Shown: positions 26,736 through 35,864, counted from the stretch's first letter. The stretch is 64,000 bases of DNA from Clavibacter sepedonicus (GCF_000069225.1 NC_010407.1:496001-560000); one strand, 5' to 3'. Numbers and translations: made by a program. Notes: generated by a model not told the origin, from the sequence alone.

Positions 26736-26760
26736 GGGGTCGCTCCCGGGGAGCGGCCCC
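26736..26760 (+). terminator. Hairpin after rocD
   Basis: Stem GGGGTCGCTCC / GGAGCGGCCCC with one G-U pair and a CGG loop, 29 bp after the rocD stop. Confidence 0.6.
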
Positions 26761-26910
26761 CGGACACGGGGCGCTGAGCCGGGCCCCGGGCACCGCGCCG
26801 GACGAGGAGGGAGCGTCCGGGAGGCGTCCGCCGCGGTGGGGACTCGACCGGATGCTGGCTCTCCAGCGGGCATCCTGTACACGCCCCGACCACACGGGCC
26901 GCCCGGGGGT

Positions 26911-27206
26911 GTCTCCTCGCCCTCCGTCCGCCTCCGCCGTCGATCGCACGTCCTGCTCCGAGGTCTCGTCGGCGTGGTCCTCCTCGGCGCGGTCGGTGCG
27001 GTCGACGTCCGGCTGGACCGGCCTCCGCGGCCGCCGTCACCGTCCGCGCTGGCCGGGCCGAGCGGCTCTCGCATGTCGGCACGTGCAAGGGGGACGAACT
27101 CCTCGTGGGCCGTGGCGACGTGCATGGTCTCCTGGTGCAGGCCGACCACGTCCAGGCCATGTGCATGGCCGTCGCGCCAGGGTGGATCGGGATCGACTCC
27201 CGATGA
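26911..27206 (+). pseudogene. Frameshifted paralogue of the small secreted proteins downstream
   Basis: One frame gives a signal-peptide-like stretch (HVLLRGLVGVVLLGAVGAVD, about 26952-27010); the mature part then continues in another frame as CKGDELLVGRGDVHGLLVQ and MCMAVAPGWIGIDSR, ending at 27206. This matches the next gene (IDIYVGRNDVHGLILQ ... PGWVAVPF). It is therefore a decayed third member of the family. The exact start is not clear. The rest of the 26.76-27.49 kb interval holds no other supported gene. Confidence 0.6.
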
Positions 27207-27489
27207 CGCGCCATCCGGACGGCAGGTAGGGCGTCCTCGGCCGACCTGCGCACCGACGAGATGCCGGTGACGACGGATCTGCCGCGAGTCCGGCCAGGCG
27301 AGGACGGGCACCTCACGGCGACCAGGGTCCGGGGTCCGCCACGCCTGCCCCGCCTGCCCCGGATGATCCGTGGGGCACGGGTTCGTTCCCTGTGGGCCGA
27401 TCGCGAGGCGATCAGCTTCCCGCTCCTAGCCTGCGAGGGTCTCGCGTCGCCTGGTCGGGTGCGCGCTCCCTCGAACGTCAGGATCCGTC

Positions 27490-27948
27490 ATGAAAGCCAC
27501 CGCTCCGCTCGCCACCGCTCCACTCGCCACTCGCGATCGACGCACGCGCGCGCTCGACGCCTGCCTCTGCATTGCGTCCTCCCTGCTCGTCGCGGTGGGG
27601 CTCCCGGCCGAACGCGCCTCCGCCGCGACCCCCACCCCGTACTCGGAACGAGCACCTCACACAGGCAGGTGGAACGGCATCGACATCTACGTGGGACGGA
27701 ACGATGTACACGGTCTGATCCTGCAGTCCTATGGGGCGGGCACGGTCGACTGCGTCCGGATCATGCCCGGGTGGGTGGCCGTCCCCTTCCCCGCTGCGGA
27801 GAAAGTGCAGGATGGTGCCGACGCGACCGTCAGCGCTCTGGACACCTGCGAGCGAGGAAGCCAGCTTCCCGACACCACGCGGGACGTCTTCGCCGGTGAG
27901 CACTGGCATCTGGCGACGACGGAGTTTCGTCGGACGTATCGTCCCTGA
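27490..27948 (+). CDS. Small secreted protein, paralogue A
   Basis: 152 residues. Signal peptide (ACLCIASSLLVAVGLPAERA, cleavage after ASA near residue 46), then a mature part of about 105 residues: WNGIDIYVGRNDVHGLILQS, VDCVRIMPGWVAVPFPA, and a second Cys in LDTCERGS. Two cysteines suggest one disulfide. No named domain recognised. It shares spacing and residues with the gene at 28042 and the pseudogene at 26911. Clavibacter species secrete many small proteins during plant colonisation, so a host-interaction role is possible but unproven. Confidence 0.7.
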   Translation: MKATAPLATAPLATRDRRTRALDACLCIASSLLVAVGLPAERASAATPTPYSERAPHTGRWNGIDIYVGRNDVHGLILQSYGAGTVDCVRIMPGWVAVPFPAAEKVQDGADATVSALDTCERGSQLPDTTRDVFAGEHWHLATTEFRRTYRP

Positions 27949-28041
27949 CCGGCAGCAGACCGTCCGTGCGGGAGCTGCCAGGACCGCGCGGCGGTCTCCC
28001 CGATGATCCTCGTCCCGTCGCCGACTATGTGAACCCGTGAG

Positions 28042-28458
28042 GTGCCCGTGCCCTGTCCTCGTCCGCTCTCCCCTGATCCGCGTCGTCATCGCGTCGTCGT
28101 CGTCGGCGGCGCCGCCCTCCTGACCGTCCTCTCCGCGGCCGTGTCGCAGCCCGCCCAGGCGCGCCCGGAGGCCGGCCCGCACGCGAAGCCGTGGGACGGC
28201 TTCGACCTCCGCGTGACCGACACCGTGACGGGCAAGCACGGCGTGATCGTCCAGACGTTCGCGCACAGCGACGAGTACTGCATCGAACTGTCGCACGGAT
28301 GGAACGCCATCCCGTTGCAGCACCGGTCATACCGGGGCTCGGGAGCCAAGCTCATCCTCGTCAACCACTGCGGGAAGCGGGACCTGATCGGCTCGCGGGT
28401 GTGGTTCGCGTCTCCGAACGAGATCTGGACGCTCGACTCGGGGAGCGTGCACCGATAG
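28042..28458 (+). CDS. Small secreted protein, paralogue B
   Basis: About 138 residues from a GTG at 28042 (a GTG at 28048 fits the GAGG site slightly better). Signal peptide VVVVGGAALLTVLSAAVSQPAQA, then KPWDGFDLRVTDTVTGKHGV, YCIELSHGWNAIPL and LVNHCGKRD. The W-(D/N)-G-(F/I)-D start, the HG(V/L)I(V/L)Q core and the two cysteines align with paralogue A. Composition is ordinary for the genome. Confidence 0.72.
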   Translation: MPVPCPRPLSPDPRRHRVVVVGGAALLTVLSAAVSQPAQARPEAGPHAKPWDGFDLRVTDTVTGKHGVIVQTFAHSDEYCIELSHGWNAIPLQHRSYRGSGAKLILVNHCGKRDLIGSRVWFASPNEIWTLDSGSVHR

Positions 28459-28549
28459 GAGGGGGCGGTGGGTCACTCTGCCGGCTCGCCTCGTGGGCTG
28501 ACGCCGCGCGCGCCGCGGGGGCAGGCAGAGCGACCAGCGGCCCGATCCG

Positions 28550-29434
28550 CTAGCGAGGCAGCGCGTTCCCGTCGGCGTCGAGGTGGTCGCGCCAGCTGCG
28601 CGTCGGCTCCCAGCCGAGGAGGCGGCGGGCCTTCGCGGTCGAGATGCCCGAGGAGTCGACCCGCTCGATCGCCCGCAGCTCGATGGCGTCGCCGTAGTGC
28701 CGCTTCAGCTCGGCGGCGAAGTCGTGCCCGCCCGCGTTGTCGGCGGCCGCGATGTAGAAGACCTCGTGGCTGGGCAGGTCAGAGGCGACCGAGAGCACGA
28801 TGGCGTCGGCCAGGTCGTCCGCGTCGATGTAGCTCCAGAGGTTCGCCGTGAGCACGGACGCGTCGCGCACCTGCTTCCCGAGGTTCGACGTGTAGTTATC
28901 CTCGTTGTGCACGGTGCTCGGGCGGAGCGAGATCACGCGGATGTCGGAGCGGCGCACGGCTGCGTCCATCAGCTGCTCGCCGAAGGCCTTGGAGAGGGCG
29001 TACGGGTCCTGCGGGCGGAGCGGGTGCTCCTCGTCCACGGGCGCGTAGTCCGGCAGGAAGGGCCGCTCCGGGAAGAAGTTGCCGACGATGCTCTCGCTCG
29101 AGATGTTGACGAAGCGCGGCACGCCGAAGCGCACGGCGGCCTCGATCATGTTGAAGGTCGACATGAGGTTGGTCTGCAGCACGACGTGCGCGGGATTGCC
29201 GGTGGGCTGGGGGATCGCGGCGACGTGCACCACGGCGTCCATGCCGGCGACGAGCGCGAACGCGGATCCGGCGTCCGTGAGGTCGGCCATCACGTAGCGG
29301 CCGGGCACCACGACGCCGGCGTCGAAGACGGGACGCACCAGGTCGACGCCCGTCACGTCGTGGCCGGCGGCGACGAGCGCCTCGACGGCGGCGCGGCCGA
29401 CCTTGCCGCGGGATCCGGTGACGAGGACCTTCAC
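28550..29434 (-). CDS. NAD-dependent epimerase/dehydratase (extended SDR)
   Basis: 294 residues from the GTG at 29434. Rossmann start VKVLVTGSRGKVGRAAVEAL (variant TGxxGxxG), ADLTDAGS, VVHVAAIPQPTG, the active-site YxxxK in DPYALSKAFGEQL, and a substrate region EHPLRPQDP. Resembles UDP-glucose 4-epimerase-like and uronate dehydrogenase-like SDRs. Substrate unknown. It overlaps the upstream gene by GTGA. Confidence 0.88.
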   Translation of the reverse strand: MKVLVTGSRGKVGRAAVEALVAAGHDVTGVDLVRPVFDAGVVVPGRYVMADLTDAGSAFALVAGMDAVVHVAAIPQPTGNPAHVVLQTNLMSTFNMIEAAVRFGVPRFVNISSESIVGNFFPERPFLPDYAPVDEEHPLRPQDPYALSKAFGEQLMDAAVRRSDIRVISLRPSTVHNEDNYTSNLGKQVRDASVLTANLWSYIDADDLADAIVLSVASDLPSHEVFYIAAADNAGGHDFAAELKRHYGDAIELRAIERVDSSGISTAKARRLLGWEPTRSWRDHLDADGNALPR

Positions 29435-29862
29435 GACGCGGCCCCGTCCTGGGGAGCGTCGGCGGGGGCCTTCATCACGACGGGGACGAACGGGTCGTCC
29501 TCCAGCCGCTCGGCGAACCACGTCTCGTCGACGTAGCCCTCCGACCACAGCTTCAGCGGCGTCGCGACCGTGGGGGTGAACAGCTCCCACCGGGTCCAGA
29601 GGCGCGCCTCCTCGGTCATCATGCGGCCGACCTCGCGCGTCCAGCGGTTGACGACGTGGTCGGCGGGCAGCAGGCGCTCGAACGCGGCCTGCGCCTCGGC
29701 CAGGCGGGCGGATCTCGTGCCGTCGCCCGAGACCTGCTCAGCGCTGAGGGCGAGCACCAGCGTCCAGGTCGTGCTCTGCAGCTCGGGGTCGAGCGGGGCG
29801 GCGACGGCGGCGTCGGCGTCGGCTCCGGCTCCGGGTGATGCGGGGGTGGTGTCGTGGCTCAT
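29431..29862 (-). CDS. Hypothetical protein
   Basis: 143 residues, acidic Ala-rich N terminus, then a helical body (TTWTLVLALSAEQVSGDGTR, RLWTRWELFTPTVATPLKLW, VDETWFAERLEDDPF). No family recognised. It is coupled by 4-bp overlaps both to the internally deleted benE-like gene upstream and to the epimerase downstream, so all three form one operon. Confidence 0.65.
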   Translation of the reverse strand: MSHDTTPASPGAGADADAAVAAPLDPELQSTTWTLVLALSAEQVSGDGTRSARLAEAQAAFERLLPADHVVNRWTREVGRMMTEEARLWTRWELFTPTVATPLKLWSEGYVDETWFAERLEDDPFVPVVMKAPADAPQDGAAS

Positions 29863-30317
29863 GCGGCGTCGCGCTCCTCGTGTCGATCGAGTCTGTCACG
29901 CGGGCTCGCGCGCGTCCGGAGCGCGAGGTGCGCGAGCACGCCGGCGACGAGCGCGCAGAACGCGGCGCCGAGGCCGCCGACCGTGATCCCGGAGGCCGCC
30001 ACCACGCAGACGAGGAACGCCCCGACCGCCGCGGCCCAGCCGCCCTCGACCGCGCCGGACCCGATGAGCAGCGCCGCCCCGGGCGTCGACCAGGAGAGCG
30101 TGATCGGTCGGCGGAAGCGGTGCGCGAGGAGCACGGTGCCGAGCCCCTGCGTGACGCACAGCGCGAGCAGCCCGGACGCGGCCTGGGACGGCGACGCCCC
30201 CACCGCGGTGAGCCCGGTGAGCACGACCGCCGACGTGCCGGCGAACCCGACGACGGCGGTGACGATCCCGGCTCCGCGCGCCTGCGCCCGGCCGCCGGGC
30301 ACCTCGATCACCGTCAT
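29859..30317 (-). pseudogene. BenE-family transporter with large internal deletion
   Basis: 152 residues where BenE (benzoate/H+ symporter family) has about 390. The first ~105 residues are a clear BenE N terminus (FAGTSAVVLTGLTAVGASPS, QAASGLLALCVTQGLGTVLL, PITLSWSTPGAALL). They join directly to AASGITVGGLGAAFCALVAG, which is the far C terminus of the family. About 230 residues, i.e. most helices, are gone, but the frame is kept. The remnant cannot be a normal transporter. The junction is near 30000. Confidence 0.75.
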
Positions 30318-30397
30318 GCGCGCTCCCGACCGGACGCCGGTCGTCCTGCGCCCCGAGCCTAGGGTCGAGCAGTATTTCCTCGGTACCGGAAACGAAA

Positions 30398-31819
30398 GTG
30401 GATGGTGTTGTCCGCGCGTATTTCGGTTACCGTCGGAAGATCCGCGCTCCACCGACCTCGACGAGGCCCGCCATCTCCCGCACCGCACGCACACCCCGCC
30501 CCGTCCCCGGACGCCAGCGGCACGCGACCGCGCCGCGCCTGCGCATGGCAGCGGTGCTCGCCGCATCCGGCCTCCTGCTCGGCCTCGGCGTGCCGTCCGC
30601 GCAGGCCGCGGAGGAGTACCCCACCTGGTCCGAGGTGCAGGCCGCGCGCTCGAGCGAGCAGGCGACCGCCGACCAGGTCGGGCGGATCACCTCCCTCATC
30701 TCCGGGCTCTCCGCCGAGGTCGAGGCCGCCACGGCCCTCGCGCTCCAGCGCGCCGACGAGCACGCCGCCGCCGTGGATGCGCTCGACCAGGCGACCGGCG
30801 AGCTCGAGGCCCTCGAGTCCAAGGCCGAGCGCGCGCAGGCCGACGCCGACGAGGCGAAGCGCCAGGTCGGCCAGCTCGTCGCCCGGCTCGCCCGCAGCGG
30901 CGGCAGCGACGACGTCTCCCTCCGCCTCTTCACGAGCGGGGGCGACGACGCCGACGCCCTCCTCTCCCGCATGGGCACGGCGACCAAGCTCGCCGACCGG
31001 CAGGACACCGCCTTCACCGCCGCCGTCACCTCGGCTCGCACGGCCGAGTCGCTCGGCAAGCAGGCGTCCGTGGCGAAGGAGGCGCTCGCCGCCCTCGCCG
31101 CCGACGCCGAGGCCAAGCTGCAGGAGGCCTCCGCGGCCCAGGCTCGCGCGGATCAGGCGCTCGCCGAGCAGGAGGCCCGCAGCTCCGAGCTGCAGGCGCA
31201 GCTGACCACGCTCCGCGACTCCCGCATCTCCGTCGAGGAGGGCTTCGCGATCGGCGAGCGGAAGCGCCAGGAGGAGGCGGCCGCCGAGGCCCGCCGCCAG
31301 GCCGAGGCCCGCGCGGCGGCCGCAGCCGCAGCCGCTGCCGCCGCCGCGAACGCCGGCGCGCGCCCGCCGGCCAACGCGCCCCGCCCGCCGTCCTCGGGCG
31401 GCCAGCCCTCGTCGTCCGGCTGGACCATGCCCATCCGCAGCTACGGCTCCTACCAGTCGTACGGGATGCGCCTGCACCCGATCCTCGGCTACTGGCGCCT
31501 GCACGCGGGCGACGACTTCGGCGCCGGCTGCGGCACCCCCATCTACGCGACGGCGGCCGGCACGGTGCAGTTCGCGGGCGGGTCCAGCGGCTTCGGCAAC
31601 GCCATCACCCTGAACCACGGCGGCGGCGTCACGAGCGTCTACGGTCACATGTACTCGTACGGCGTCATGGTCCGCACGGGCCAGACCGTTCAGGCGGGCC
31701 AGCAGATCGGCGCGGTCGGCAGCGCCGGGCTCAGCACCGGCTGCCACCTGCACTTCGAGATCCGGCAGGGCGGCGTCGCCACCTCGCCCATGCCGTTCCT
31801 CCGCAATCGCGGCGTCTGA
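30398..31819 (+). CDS. Secreted M23-family murein peptidase with coiled coil
   Basis: Up to 473 residues; ATG 30398 or, more conservatively, 30545, which begins just before the signal peptide core (AAVLAASGLLLGLGVPSAQA). Mature protein: long Ala/Glu-rich coiled coil (about 80-300 of the long form), a Pro-rich linker, then a C-terminal peptidase with GMRLHPILGYWRLHAGDDFG (zinc His and Asp), VYGHM and CHLHFEI. This is the NlpD/EnvC-like layout; the enzyme cuts peptidoglycan cross-links during division or separation. The peptidase residues appear complete. Confidence 0.92.
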   Translation: MDGVVRAYFGYRRKIRAPPTSTRPAISRTARTPRPVPGRQRHATAPRLRMAAVLAASGLLLGLGVPSAQAAEEYPTWSEVQAARSSEQATADQVGRITSLISGLSAEVEAATALALQRADEHAAAVDALDQATGELEALESKAERAQADADEAKRQVGQLVARLARSGGSDDVSLRLFTSGGDDADALLSRMGTATKLADRQDTAFTAAVTSARTAESLGKQASVAKEALAALAADAEAKLQEASAAQARADQALAEQEARSSELQAQLTTLRDSRISVEEGFAIGERKRQEEAAAEARRQAEARAAAAAAAAAAAANAGARPPANAPRPPSSGGQPSSSGWTMPIRSYGSYQSYGMRLHPILGYWRLHAGDDFGAGCGTPIYATAAGTVQFAGGSSGFGNAITLNHGGGVTSVYGHMYSYGVMVRTGQTVQAGQQIGAVGSAGLSTGCHLHFEIRQGGVATSPMPFLRNRGV

Positions 31820-31864
31820 CCCTCCGAGTACGCTGAGCGCGTCGATGACCGGGGGGTGCGACGC

Positions 31865-32596
31865 ATGACGGGACGCATCAGGCGGTTCGCGCAAGCCGTG
31901 GCCCGGCCGGCGATCTTCGCGCAGTACGTCGCCCTGCGCACCGGCCTCCAGGGCACGGTCTTCCCGCGCGACGCGGCGTCCGGCGTCGTGCCGGGCGACG
32001 ACCCGCACCGCGTGCTCGTCATCGGCGAGGCCACGGCCGTCGGGATGGGCGTCCTCTCGCACGAGCTCGGCATGGCCGGCCACTTCTCCCGCCAGCTTGC
32101 CCGACGCACCGGCCGCGGCGTCGAGTGGACCACGCGTCCGTTCTCCGACCTCACGATCCACACGGCCGCGGGCACCGTCCGGGACCGGGCGCTCCTCGAG
32201 GGCGTCGACGTGGTGCTCCTCATGGTGGGCGTCGGCGACAGCATCCGCCTGACGCCGCAGCGCGCCTGGCGGAGGCTGCTCTGCGCGGCCATCACCGACC
32301 TGGCGGAGGGGCTGCCGGAGGGCGCGCGCGTGCTCATCCCCGAGGTCCCGCCGCTGAACGAGAGCGTCGGGATCCCCGCGGCCTGGCGCGCGGTCGCCGC
32401 CCGGCACGCGCGGCTGCTCAACCGCGTCACGGCCGAGATCGTCGCGTCCCGCGCGGCCGTCGTCGCCGTCCCGTTCCCCGGCGAGAGCGTCATGGACCTG
32501 GGCGATCCGGATGCGGCCCAGGCGTCCCGCGTCTACGCGTCGTGGTCCCGCGCGTTCGTCCAGCGGATGCTCGGGCCGTCCCGAACTGCCGAGTAG
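31865..32596 (+). CDS. SGNH/GDSL hydrolase-like protein
   Basis: 243 residues. HRVLVIGEATAVGMGVLSHE stands where SGNH hydrolases have the catalytic GDS box; here it is GEA, so the nucleophile Ser is replaced. Later blocks LLMVGVGDSIRLTPQ and ARVLIPEVPPLNE follow the family pattern of a GxND-like loop. With Glu-Ala at the nucleophile the enzyme may be inactive or use another residue. It starts 46 bp after the M23 gene on the same strand. Confidence 0.6.
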   Translation: MTGRIRRFAQAVARPAIFAQYVALRTGLQGTVFPRDAASGVVPGDDPHRVLVIGEATAVGMGVLSHELGMAGHFSRQLARRTGRGVEWTTRPFSDLTIHTAAGTVRDRALLEGVDVVLLMVGVGDSIRLTPQRAWRRLLCAAITDLAEGLPEGARVLIPEVPPLNESVGIPAAWRAVAARHARLLNRVTAEIVASRAAVVAVPFPGESVMDLGDPDAAQASRVYASWSRAFVQRMLGPSRTAE

Positions 32597-32762
32597 TGAC
32601 CTGCGGTTGAACGTTCCCTGTGCATTCCTCGGGTGCCGGATTCCCCGTGGGGGCCCGGCGTAGCGTCGGAGACGTGCCCGCGCCGGTGTCCACACCGGAG
32701 CCCGGGCTCCCGGATCGCACGAGGATCCGACCCCACGCACCGAATCCGAACGAGGAGAAGCA

Positions 32763-33218
32763 ATGCCCAGAGTGATCGAGACCGTCGACGTCAACGTCCC
32801 CGTCAGCACCGCCTACAACCAGTGGACCCAGTTCGAGTCGTTCCCGAACTTCCTCAGCTATGTGGAGTCGATCACGCAGGTCACCGACACGCTCACCGAG
32901 TGGAAGGTGAAGATCGGCGGCATCGAGCGCACCTTCGAGGCCAACATCACCGAGCAGCACCCCGACGAGCGCGTCGCCTGGAACTCCACGGGCGGCGACG
33001 AGGACCATGCCGGCGTCGTCACGTTCCACAAGCTCAGCGACACCGAGACCCGCGTCACCGTCCAGCTCGACTGGGAGGCGAAGGGCCTCGTGGAGAAGGT
33101 CGGCGCCGCGATCGGCGTGGACGACCACGTCATCAAGGCGGACCTCAAGAACTTCAAGGAGTTCATCGAGAAGCGCGGCACCGAGGACGGCGCCTGGCGC
33201 GGCGACGTCCAGGCCTGA
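32763..33218 (+). CDS. SRPBCC-family (polyketide cyclase/START-like) protein
   Basis: 151 residues. VIETVDVNVPVSTAYNQWTQFESFPNFL at the start (read in two parts: strand, then the helix with FPNFLSYVE), a middle with IGGIERTFEANITEQHP, and a C-terminal helix DLKNFKEFIEKRGTE. The family forms a hydrophobic ligand cavity. Many bacterial members are stress-linked; ligand unknown. It is followed after 2 bp by a small gene, so they are co-transcribed. Confidence 0.85.
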   Translation: MPRVIETVDVNVPVSTAYNQWTQFESFPNFLSYVESITQVTDTLTEWKVKIGGIERTFEANITEQHPDERVAWNSTGGDEDHAGVVTFHKLSDTETRVTVQLDWEAKGLVEKVGAAIGVDDHVIKADLKNFKEFIEKRGTEDGAWRGDVQA

Positions 33219-33220
33219 TC

Positions 33221-33457
33221 ATGGACACCTCCGAGATCGTCTGGAACCAGGAGGCGCGCGACAAGATCCTCACGGACAGCGACCGCGTGCTCCAGGAGGC
33301 CGTGCTCACCGCGGCGAAGGAGCTCGAGGGCCAGGACTGGGAGACCGTGTATCAGCGCCTGTTCGAGCAGCTCAAGGGCCGGTTCATCGACTTCGAGCCC
33401 GGGCCGGACCTCCGCAAGTACGCCGAGGCCGTCTCCCGCGGGGAGATCCAGGGATAG
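33221..33457 (+). CDS. Small hypothetical protein coupled to the SRPBCC gene
   Basis: 78 residues, acidic and probably helical (LQEAVLTAAKELEGQDWETV, LFEQLKGRFIDFEPGPDL, then KYAEAVSRGEIQG). Only 2 bp separate it from the SRPBCC gene. No family recognised. It could be a partner protein. Confidence 0.7.
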   Translation: MDTSEIVWNQEARDKILTDSDRVLQEAVLTAAKELEGQDWETVYQRLFEQLKGRFIDFEPGPDLRKYAEAVSRGEIQG

Positions 33458-33607
33458 CACGCGCGCACGACGGGCGGATCCGGGACGCGAGAGCGGCCCG
33501 ACCCGCCCGTCGCCCTGTGTTGACGCAGCACGGTGGCGCGCGTCGGACTGGCACTGTGCGGGGGACGAGGCGACCAGCGTCTCGCAGATCGACAGGACTA
33601 CCAGACC

Positions 33608-34072
33608 ATGCGTGGACGCACCCTCATCCGCTCCCTCGCCGCAGCCGCCGTCTTCGCCGCGGCTCTCGCCGCAGGTGGCGCGACGGCAGCTTCGGCCGCC
33701 ACCCCGTCCGGCGGCATCCCGACCGGCGCGACGGCCACGTCGTCGGTGGCCGCCTCGGCCCTCACCGACACGAACACGGGGAGCGAGCACATCTTCTTCG
33801 CGTTCGGGTACGGGGTGTACGCCGTGCTCGCCCCGAGTGAGCAGACGCACATCCTGAAGACCGTCGACGACCATGCGGACGATGCGGTGGCGGCCGTGTG
33901 CGCGAAGCGCGGCGACCTGTGCGCGTTCGGCACGGGCGCCGTGGCAAGCCTGGTCGCGACCATGACGAGCCCGCAGGGAACCCATGCGGTGCCCTGCCTC
34001 GCCACCGAGGACTACCGGCTGGTCCTCAAGGGCCCGGGCGCGTCGAAGTGCGTCGCCCACACCGAGAGCTGA
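33608..34072 (+). CDS. Secreted protein of unknown function
   Basis: 154 residues. Strong signal peptide (RSLAAAAVFAAALAAGGATA, cleavage at ASA near residue 32). The mature part has HIFFAFGYGVYAVLAPSEQT and four cysteines (VCAKRGDLCAF, VPCLA, SKCVAH), suggesting two disulfides. Not clearly related to the 27-28 kb secreted family. No domain recognised. Confidence 0.7.
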   Translation: MRGRTLIRSLAAAAVFAAALAAGGATAASAATPSGGIPTGATATSSVAASALTDTNTGSEHIFFAFGYGVYAVLAPSEQTHILKTVDDHADDAVAAVCAKRGDLCAFGTGAVASLVATMTSPQGTHAVPCLATEDYRLVLKGPGASKCVAHTES

Positions 34073-34123
34073 GCGACCCTCCGCGACGGTGCCGGATCAC
34101 GTCGCGTCGGCACCACCGGGAGA

Positions 34124-34149
34124 GCCCGGCATCCGCGAGGGTGCCGGGC
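34124..34149 (+). terminator. Hairpin after the secreted protein
   Basis: Stem GCCCGGCATCC / GGGTGCCGGGC with one G-U pair and loop GCGA, 52 bp after the stop at 34072. The following stretch to 34343 shows no gene. Confidence 0.6.
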
Positions 34150-34343
34150 CCCGTCCACGCCCCGGTTCCCTCACCTGCTGGATGCGCTGGAGCCGCGCTG
34201 CGGCGGCGCGGGGACCACACGGCCGGCACGATGAGCGCGACGGACGACGGACGGATGGACGCGGGGCAGCCGCGGGAAGCGTATGGTGCCGAGGCCGCGT
34301 CGCCGTACGGGCCCCCGGCGTGCTCCCGCCGCCCGGGTAGGGG

Positions 34344-34636
34344 ATGCTCCTCCTGCCGCACGCGCTGCGGCCGCTGCCTCCGCACATCGACCCGGCCTGG
34401 CGGCTCGCCCGGTCGGACGGCGCGCGGCCGGGCGGATCCTCGACCAGGTCGTCTTCGGCATCGTCGGCGGCGTCTCCGCGGCGTCCTCCATCATCCCGCT
34501 GCAGGGCATGGCCCAGCAGCGGACCGACGACGTCGTGCTCGCGCGCCGCACGGGGATCGTCGCCTCCTTCGGAGGCGGGTCACCTGACGCGCAGGTCGCG
34601 ACGCGCCCGGACACGCCCGGGGAGCCGACAGCCTGA
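34344..34636 (+). pseudogene. Possible frameshifted small gene
   Basis: From the ATG at 34344 one frame gives LPHALRPLPPHIDPAWRLAR. Near 34430 the sense moves to the frame reading ILDQVVFGIVGGVSAASSII, PLQGMAQQRTDDVVLARRTG, ending at 34636. Together they look like one ~95-residue protein with a frameshift. No family recognised; this is a weak call. Confidence 0.3.
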
Positions 34637-34790
34637 CCAGGCCCTGGGAGAAGGACCGGCGGAGGAATGCCGCTCCGGGCCCATCGGGTTGCCCCAGCGC
34701 GGTCCGCTCGGGCCGCTGGCCGTGCCCGACCTCCCCGACGCGATCCGTCGCGGCGTGCGCAGGCCACCCGCGAGACGAAGGACCCACCAC

Positions 34791-35864
34791 GTGAAGCTGT
34801 TCTCCCCCGTCGCCCTCGGCGCCCTCGAGCTCCCCAACCGCGTCGCCATGGCGCCCCTGACCCGCATGCGCTCCGACGAGCACGGCGTGCCCGGCGACCT
34901 CGTCGTCGAGTACTACCGCCAGCGCGCGTCCACCGGCCTCATCGTCTCCGAGGGCGTGTTCACCAGCGAGCGCAGCAAGGCGTACCCGGGCCAGCCCGGC
35001 ATCGTGACGGACGAGCAGATCGCCGGATGGCGCCGGGTCACCGACGCCGTGCACGAGGCCGGCGGCCGCATCGTCATGCAGCTCATGCACGGCGGCCGCG
35101 TCTCGCACGAGGAGATCACGGGCGGCCTGCCGCTGCTCGCGCCGAGCGCCATCGCGATCCAGGGCGAGGTGCACACGCCCACCGGCAAGGCGCCGTACCC
35201 CGTGCCGAGCGAGCCCGAGACCGACGAGGTCCCGCTCATCGTCGACGAGCTGACGGTCGCCGCGCGCAACGCGGTCGACGCCGGGTTCGACGGCGTGGAG
35301 ATCCACTCGGCCAACGGCTACTTGCTGCACGAGTTCCTCTCGCCCGTCTCGAACGTGCGCACGGACGCGTACGGCGGATCGCCCGAGAACCGCGCGAAGC
35401 TCGGCATCGACGTCGCGCACGCGGTCTCCCGCGAGATCGGCGCCGAGCGCGTCGGCATCCGCATCTCGCCGTCGCACAACATCCAGGACGTGCTCGAGGA
35501 GGACCCCGCCGAGACGCGCGCCACTTACGAGGCGCTGCTCTCGGGCATCGCGCCGCTCGGCCTCGCGTACGTGAGCATCCTGCACGCGGAGCCCGCGGGC
35601 GAGCTCGTGCAGGGCCTCCGGAAGACATTCGGCGGGCCGCTCATGATCAACAGCGGCTTCGGCGTGCAGACCGAGCGCGACGAGGCGATCCAGCTGGTCG
35701 AGGAGGGCACGGCCGACGTCGTGGCCGTCGGCCGCATGGTGATCGCCAACCCCGACCTCGTCGAGCGCTGGGAGTCCGGCGCGTCCACGAACGAGCCGAA
35801 CCCGGCCACGTTCTACGGCCCCGGCGCCGAGGGCTACACCGACTACCCGGCGCTCGCGAGCTGA
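34791..35864 (+). CDS. Old-yellow-enzyme family NADH:flavin oxidoreductase
   Basis: 357 residues from the GTG at 34791 (AAGGA upstream). FMN-dependent TIM barrel: LPNRVAMAPLTRMRSDE, QLMHGGRVSH, the flavin/substrate motif GFDGVEIHSANGYLLHEFLS, NVRTDAYGGSPENR, and VGRMVIANPDL. Close in pattern to NemA/xenobiotic ene-reductases that reduce activated C=C bonds and nitroesters. The usual His/Asn pair of the OYE active site corresponds to HSAN. It stands alone. Confidence 0.93.
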   Translation: MKLFSPVALGALELPNRVAMAPLTRMRSDEHGVPGDLVVEYYRQRASTGLIVSEGVFTSERSKAYPGQPGIVTDEQIAGWRRVTDAVHEAGGRIVMQLMHGGRVSHEEITGGLPLLAPSAIAIQGEVHTPTGKAPYPVPSEPETDEVPLIVDELTVAARNAVDAGFDGVEIHSANGYLLHEFLSPVSNVRTDAYGGSPENRAKLGIDVAHAVSREIGAERVGIRISPSHNIQDVLEEDPAETRATYEALLSGIAPLGLAYVSILHAEPAGELVQGLRKTFGGPLMINSGFGVQTERDEAIQLVEEGTADVVAVGRMVIANPDLVERWESGASTNEPNPATFYGPGAEGYTDYPALAS

